Position numbers and translations under genes: made by a program. Of a stretch of DNA of 64,000 nt, positions 59,801-64,000 are shown one piece after another. Every line of letters starts with the position of its first letter. Positions within the stretch are counted from its first letter, which is position 1. Origin of the DNA: Sorex araneus (lineage: Eukaryota; Chordata; Mammalia; Eulipotyphla; Soricidae); the NCBI RefSeq assembly GCF_027595985.1, contig NC_073306.1, positions 194,896,000-194,959,999 on the forward strand, written 5' to 3'. Under the pieces are notes generated by a model. It worked only from the letters and a program-made list of their open reading frames with translations. It was not told the DNA's origin and did not search any database.

Positions 59801-60640
59801 GGGGCTGGGGAAAACAGTAACAAGGTACTTGCCTTGCGTGCAACTGACCCTGGTTCAATCCCCAGAATTGTCAAGAGTGATTCCAGAGGGGAGGCACCGG
59901 CCCCTCCCACCGCCGAGATGTGATCCCGGGGGTCGCACGCATGTGCGGCCTCTCCGCAGCTGTACAAGCGTGAATCCAGACCCAGCAAAACCTCTTTCGG
60001 TGTGAGCAACTCCTCGCAGAATGTCTCCAGCCTGAGAACTAAGCCTCGGCCCCGTGCCCGCCCGGGAGGGGAAAGGTATTTCTCTCTCGCCTCTTTCTCT
60101 CCGGGGATGAAGGCGCGGTGGCCGCCATATTAAGACGACCACAGATTGGGTTTTCAAGCCTGCAGTTATCTAATATCTGGAAGAAATCTCCCTGGACTTC
60201 TTGTTAAAGTACAGAAATTCAAAACCGCGCGGCCGCACGACCTTATTTGTCTTCACAGTAGGTCTGAATCTAGTGGGGTACTCCTAACAACAATAGTGAG
60301 GTTTGTGTTGAAATATTGAATGTAACCAAAGTAAACAGAATGTAAAATGAAACTTATCAGTTACAAGGTAGGGGGTGGGGGGGCGGGATGGGAGGTGTAC
60401 TGTGTGGGTTTTTTTTTTGTTTTTTTTTTTTTTGGTGGTGGTATATGGGCACTGGTGAAGGGATGGTTGTTTCAGCATTGTATAACTGAGACCTAAGCCC
60501 GAAAGCATTGTAATCTTCCACACGGTGATTTAATAAAATAAAATAAAATTTAAAAAAAAAGAGTGATTCCAGAGCTCATACTCAATAGTAAGCCCCTGAG
60601 CATTGCATGGTATAGTCCAACCAGAACCCCCCAACCCTGG
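59801..60640 (+). mobile_element. SINE, short type, split by the 59889 element
   Basis: The head is at 59801-59888 and the rest, after the insert, at 60575-60640, followed by a GA-rich tail. Confidence 0.8.
59889..60558 (+). mobile_element. L1-tailed non-autonomous element with GC-rich head
   Basis: A GC-rich head (59889-60240, with CpGs and CCGCCATATT, a YY1-like site) leads through a T-run to the L1 3' tail from about 60435 (GGGCACTGGTGAAGGGATGG ... GTGATTTAATAAAATAAAAT) and an A-tail. It has no L1 ORFs. The duplication AAGAGTGATTCCAGAG (59873-59888 and 60559-60574) proves insertion as one unit into a SINE. Confidence 0.8.
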
Positions 60641-60782
60641 AGAGGAGAGAGAGAGAAAGAGACAGAGACAGAAACAGAGAATCTAGCAAAACAGTAACAG
60701 AAACACAGAATAATAGTGCTGTTCCCATTAGCGGATTATCTTTTTCATTCATGCCGCACACATTGCCCTTCTACTTCCTCTT

Positions 60783-60943
60783 TTTTGTTTTTGTTTTTGT
60801 ATTTGTTTGGGTTGGGCCACACCCAGTGGTGCCCAGGGCTCTAGACTCCCTGATCACTCCTGGCAGGTTCAGGGGACTATATGAGATGCTGGGGATCAAA
60901 GCCAGGCTGGCCACCCTATCCTCTGTCCTGTTGCTCCAGCTTC
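60783..60943 (-). mobile_element. SINE, short type
   Basis: CTTCTACTTCCTCTTT and CTTCTGCTTCCTCTTT flank it, one mismatch in 16. Confidence 0.85.
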
Positions 60944-61681
60944 CTTCTGCTTCCTCTTTAAATTCAGAGCATGTGTGTTTGTGAGAGCGCAAAGACTGGG
61001 TATTTGATAATGTTACTAAATCAACTTTACAAGGAAGATACTGTGATTCTCAGTCACTTCAAGTACTAGTCCATGGAGTGAACCCCAAAGAAGCCAATGA
61101 CAGAGGCTAATGTCTCCCACAGGAGAGGCCGTCATAATTATTAGGTACTTTCTCCATGGTGAGGTCTTCCACCAGGCATTTACATAAGAAACAAAAATCT
61201 TCATACTATATCTCCCGTTCTGATAAATCTATCCAAATATCCTGCCATCTAAATAACTGTTTACTAATCTTTCAATTAGGGGCTTTCCAAGGCCCTGTAC
61301 AGCTGTTATCAGTATAGATCTGCATCTCAAATCATCTCTCTTTCTGCACAAAATAGACATCAGAACACAACTTTTAAGTTCTGTCCAGCCGAGTGGTGTT
61401 GAATTTGATCATCTATACACCTTTGATTGTTTCCAGAATTAAATACAGAAGTCCTTGAACCAGTCACATTCTCTTTCTTCTCCATGAACTAAACATAGGC
61501 AGTGTAACTGTATCACTGACTCTCCAAACAGGAGCGGTGAAAAGTGGTGATAAATGAATGGTAGACAAGGTCAATTTGAGCATCTGGTTAATCACACAGA
61601 TTGTCTTCATTTCCCCCCAACTTCAAGCACCTCAAATGTGTGGACTGAGGTACAGGCTAAAAGTATCAGAAACAAAGTACA

Positions 61682-61850
61682 GAGCAGGAGAGATAATACA
61701 CCAGGCAGGGCACTGACTTCTCACATGGCCAATGACTTGGATTCCATCCCTGGGACCACAGTCCAAGAGCACTGCTGAGAGCAATCTCTGAGCACAGAGC
61801 CAGCAGTGAACCCTGAGCACAGCCAGCTGTACCCCTCTCCCCCACCAAAA
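61682..61850 (+). mobile_element. SINE, short type
   Basis: GAGCAGGAGAGATAATACACCAG head; AAAGGAAAAG-type tail to 61882. Confidence 0.8.
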
Positions 61851-62044
61851 TAAAAAGGAAAAGAAAGGAAAAGAAAAAAGAAAGTATACAGATGCAGGAA
61901 CCACTTACTGTGCAATGTGCTTCAGTTGTCAGGATCTGCGGCAGCCTGTGGGCATATAGAGTCGACTCTTACATAACGCAGGTTTGAGCTGCAGGGATCC
62001 TCTTAAACATGGATTGCTTTTGCTTTTCAGAAAAATACAATACT

Positions 62045-62222
62045 GGGGGCCTGGAACGATAGCACAGCAGATAGAAAATTTGCCTTGCACGTGGCAAACC
62101 CGGGTTCAAATCAGCATTCCATATGGTCCCCTGAGCACTGCCAGGAGTAATTCTTGAGTGTAGAGCCAGGAATAACCCCTGTACATCACCGGGTATTACC
62201 CAAAAAGCGAAATAAATAAATA
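62045..62222 (+). mobile_element. SINE, short type
   Basis: GGGGGCCTGGAACGATAGCAC head and an AAATAAAT tail. Confidence 0.9.
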
Positions 62223-63084
62223 AAATACTCATTGGAACTGTATAGAATTTAAGAGTCACAGAATGTCTGCTGTGAGAATATACAGAATTTTTATGGAAAA
62301 GAAGGTATTCAATGATGAGCTTTAACCTCAAAATCACATTCGAGCGAGATGACACTTTAATGGCACTTTTATAACATGCATGCCTGCATTTGTGTTTATC
62401 TGTATTTTGAGTGAAGATTTAATCAGAGATGTCCAAAGAAGGGAAGAGATGACAGCTTTATTTAAATTTAGAGAGAACAGATACTCATGCTGAGCTCAAC
62501 AGCCACAACTTAAAGTTCTCAATCTCACATAAATTTTATTTAATGATGTGTTCAACTTAGGAATTCTAAATTGGCAAAATCACTGACTATAAAGCAACGA
62601 ACCCTACTATGTTTCTCATATATGTAAGCATGAAATATATATCCTCGTTGTTTGTAAACTTTCACCACGCTTATACAAAGAATATTAAACTTCCATTATT
62701 CGTTAATTCACTCAAAAAATACAAGACTTTTCTGTAAATATATTGTTCTTCCTGGTAGTTTTGTTAAGGGGAGGACTCTCAAGTGGTGCTCAAGAGGCCT
62801 GAGGGTCTAAAGGTCACTTTTCTCAATTCTTGACCATCCTGGCAGGGTTCAATGTGGAGACCAAACATGTGGTGCTGCTCATGCCATGCTATGTCAGAGA
62901 CAGCAGGGCCAGTAGTGCCAGGGGATTTCAGAGGCACTGGAAGGTCGGGGGGTGGCATACAGTGCCTGGGATCAAATCAGGGTTCACCACAACGCATGCA
63001 CCGTAACCTCTGTACTAATGTTTATGGTTTTGATGTTCAAAGTCCCTGCACCTTCCATATGCCTCCAAATTGCAGCAAAATCTG

Positions 63085-63420
63085 AGATTTCATCTTTTCT
63101 CATCACTGAGTAGGACAATTATGCCACAACTTCTTTGTATATTTATCTGTCATTAGATTCCTGGGTTATTGTACAGGCTGCAATGAACATAGAGACAGCT
63201 TTTCAAGTCAATGTTTTGGCGTTCTTGAAGTTGATAGTAAGAAATGGAATGAAAGTTCTATTCATGCTTTCTTAAGAAATCACTATACTATTTTTATGTG
63301 AAAATCGTATATCTGAAACAGACCACATTCCCACTAATAGTGAATAAGAGCGGGTAGAAAGATGGTTTTTCTAAGCTCTACTCAAAACTGACCACCTTTC
63401 TAGTTATAAGGCATGTAACA
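63085..63420 (-). mobile_element. Old L1 fragment
   Basis: GGGTTATTGTACAGGCTGCAATGAACATAG and TTCCCACTAATAGTG read as a strongly diverged complement of L1 ORF2. Confidence 0.5.
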
Positions 63421-64000
63421 TATATTACCTTCAAATACAAAAAAAAAAAAAAGGCCCTAAAAAATGTTCTTTTCTACTCTTGCAGGCTGTAGCTTATGTA
63501 CTTACTTTAGCTAGCCTGGCATGCCCCAGACAACCAGACCTTAAAACTGTGAATTGTGTAACTTTGGCAATACTTATCTTGCACCCTGTGGTTTTCTGAT
63601 TTATACTAATTAAAACCTGTCATTCTGTGGCTTTGATGTGGTGAATAGGTATGGTATTCTATGGGCTAGAAAGATGATCAAGAACCCTTAGGATGGTTTT
63701 TTCACACTTTTCAGGAGAAATAACATCATCTCTGGGTAAGATAGGTTAAGTTTGCATTGACCCTGTCTTTTAAAAACCAACTGATCAGAAGAAGTTGTGT
63801 TTGGGGCCTGACTCATTGGAACAGAAAAAGAAAATGTCAGCTTAAAATTAAAATATTGGGGTTTGTAGGCTATACAAATTTTCTTCAATAAAGTTATCAC
63901 ACCTGGAACTACAGCTACAACCAGACTTACCAGTGTACTGAGCTTGCAATAACCCACTGTGATTTCCACTACACATCTTGCGCACCAAACAAGTGAATTG

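Noticed and set aside
57621-64000. First exons of ENAM, the usual downstream neighbour
   Set aside because: I searched by eye for a signal peptide like MKILLVFLGLL followed by a phase-0 donor and found none; the gene probably starts beyond the window.

Overview
This is mammalian genomic DNA, most likely from a shrew close to Sorex. Dozens of copies of a tRNA-derived SINE recur on both strands, about one per 1.3 kb. Its plus sense starts GGGGCTGGAGYGATAGCACA, carries an RNA polymerase III B-box-like GGTTCGATTCC, and ends GTGTGACCCAAAAAG. I recognise this as the shrew (SOR-type) SINE from memory, not from a search. There is no bacterial-style gene organisation, and nearly all open frames in the window are chance frames or lie inside repeats.

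One functional gene is present: AMBN (ameloblastin), the secreted enamel-matrix protein, on the plus strand. I reconstruct 11 coding exons from 43166 to 57063 encoding about 487 residues. All internal junctions are phase 0 with GT/AG borders, as is typical of the SCPP family. A TATA-like promoter lies at about 43033 and poly(A) signals at 57235 and 57594. Exon 7 carries a 7-copy, 30-bp in-frame tandem repeat that differs from the 13-residue exon-based repeats of human AMBN. In mammals AMBN sits between AMTN and ENAM; neither neighbour is recognisable here.

The 43 kb upstream is intergenic and repeat-rich. Its most notable feature is a full-length processed copy of SELENOT (selenoprotein T) at 15220-16709. 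It retains the UGA selenocysteine codon, a recognisable SECIS element in the 3' UTR and a 15-bp target-site duplication, but is broken by a stop at codon 135 and a 4-bp duplication. It sits in an old L1 fragment that also took a solo LTR at 16776-17852 with a CCAGAC duplication, so a three-layer insertion history can be read. Three more LTRs of the same look lie at 21754, 34856 and 57836.

Other layers are 5'-truncated L1 copies sharing one 3' UTR (7180, 9561, 39305, 45458, 53950). Two odd L1-tailed elements without ORFs have unrelated GC-rich heads (31012 and 59889). There are also ancient MIR/L2/hAT fossils, several minisatellites, and a 529-nt pure purine tetranucleotide tract at 32372-32900. 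No CRISPR array, operon, viral coding region or novel multi-gene system was seen.
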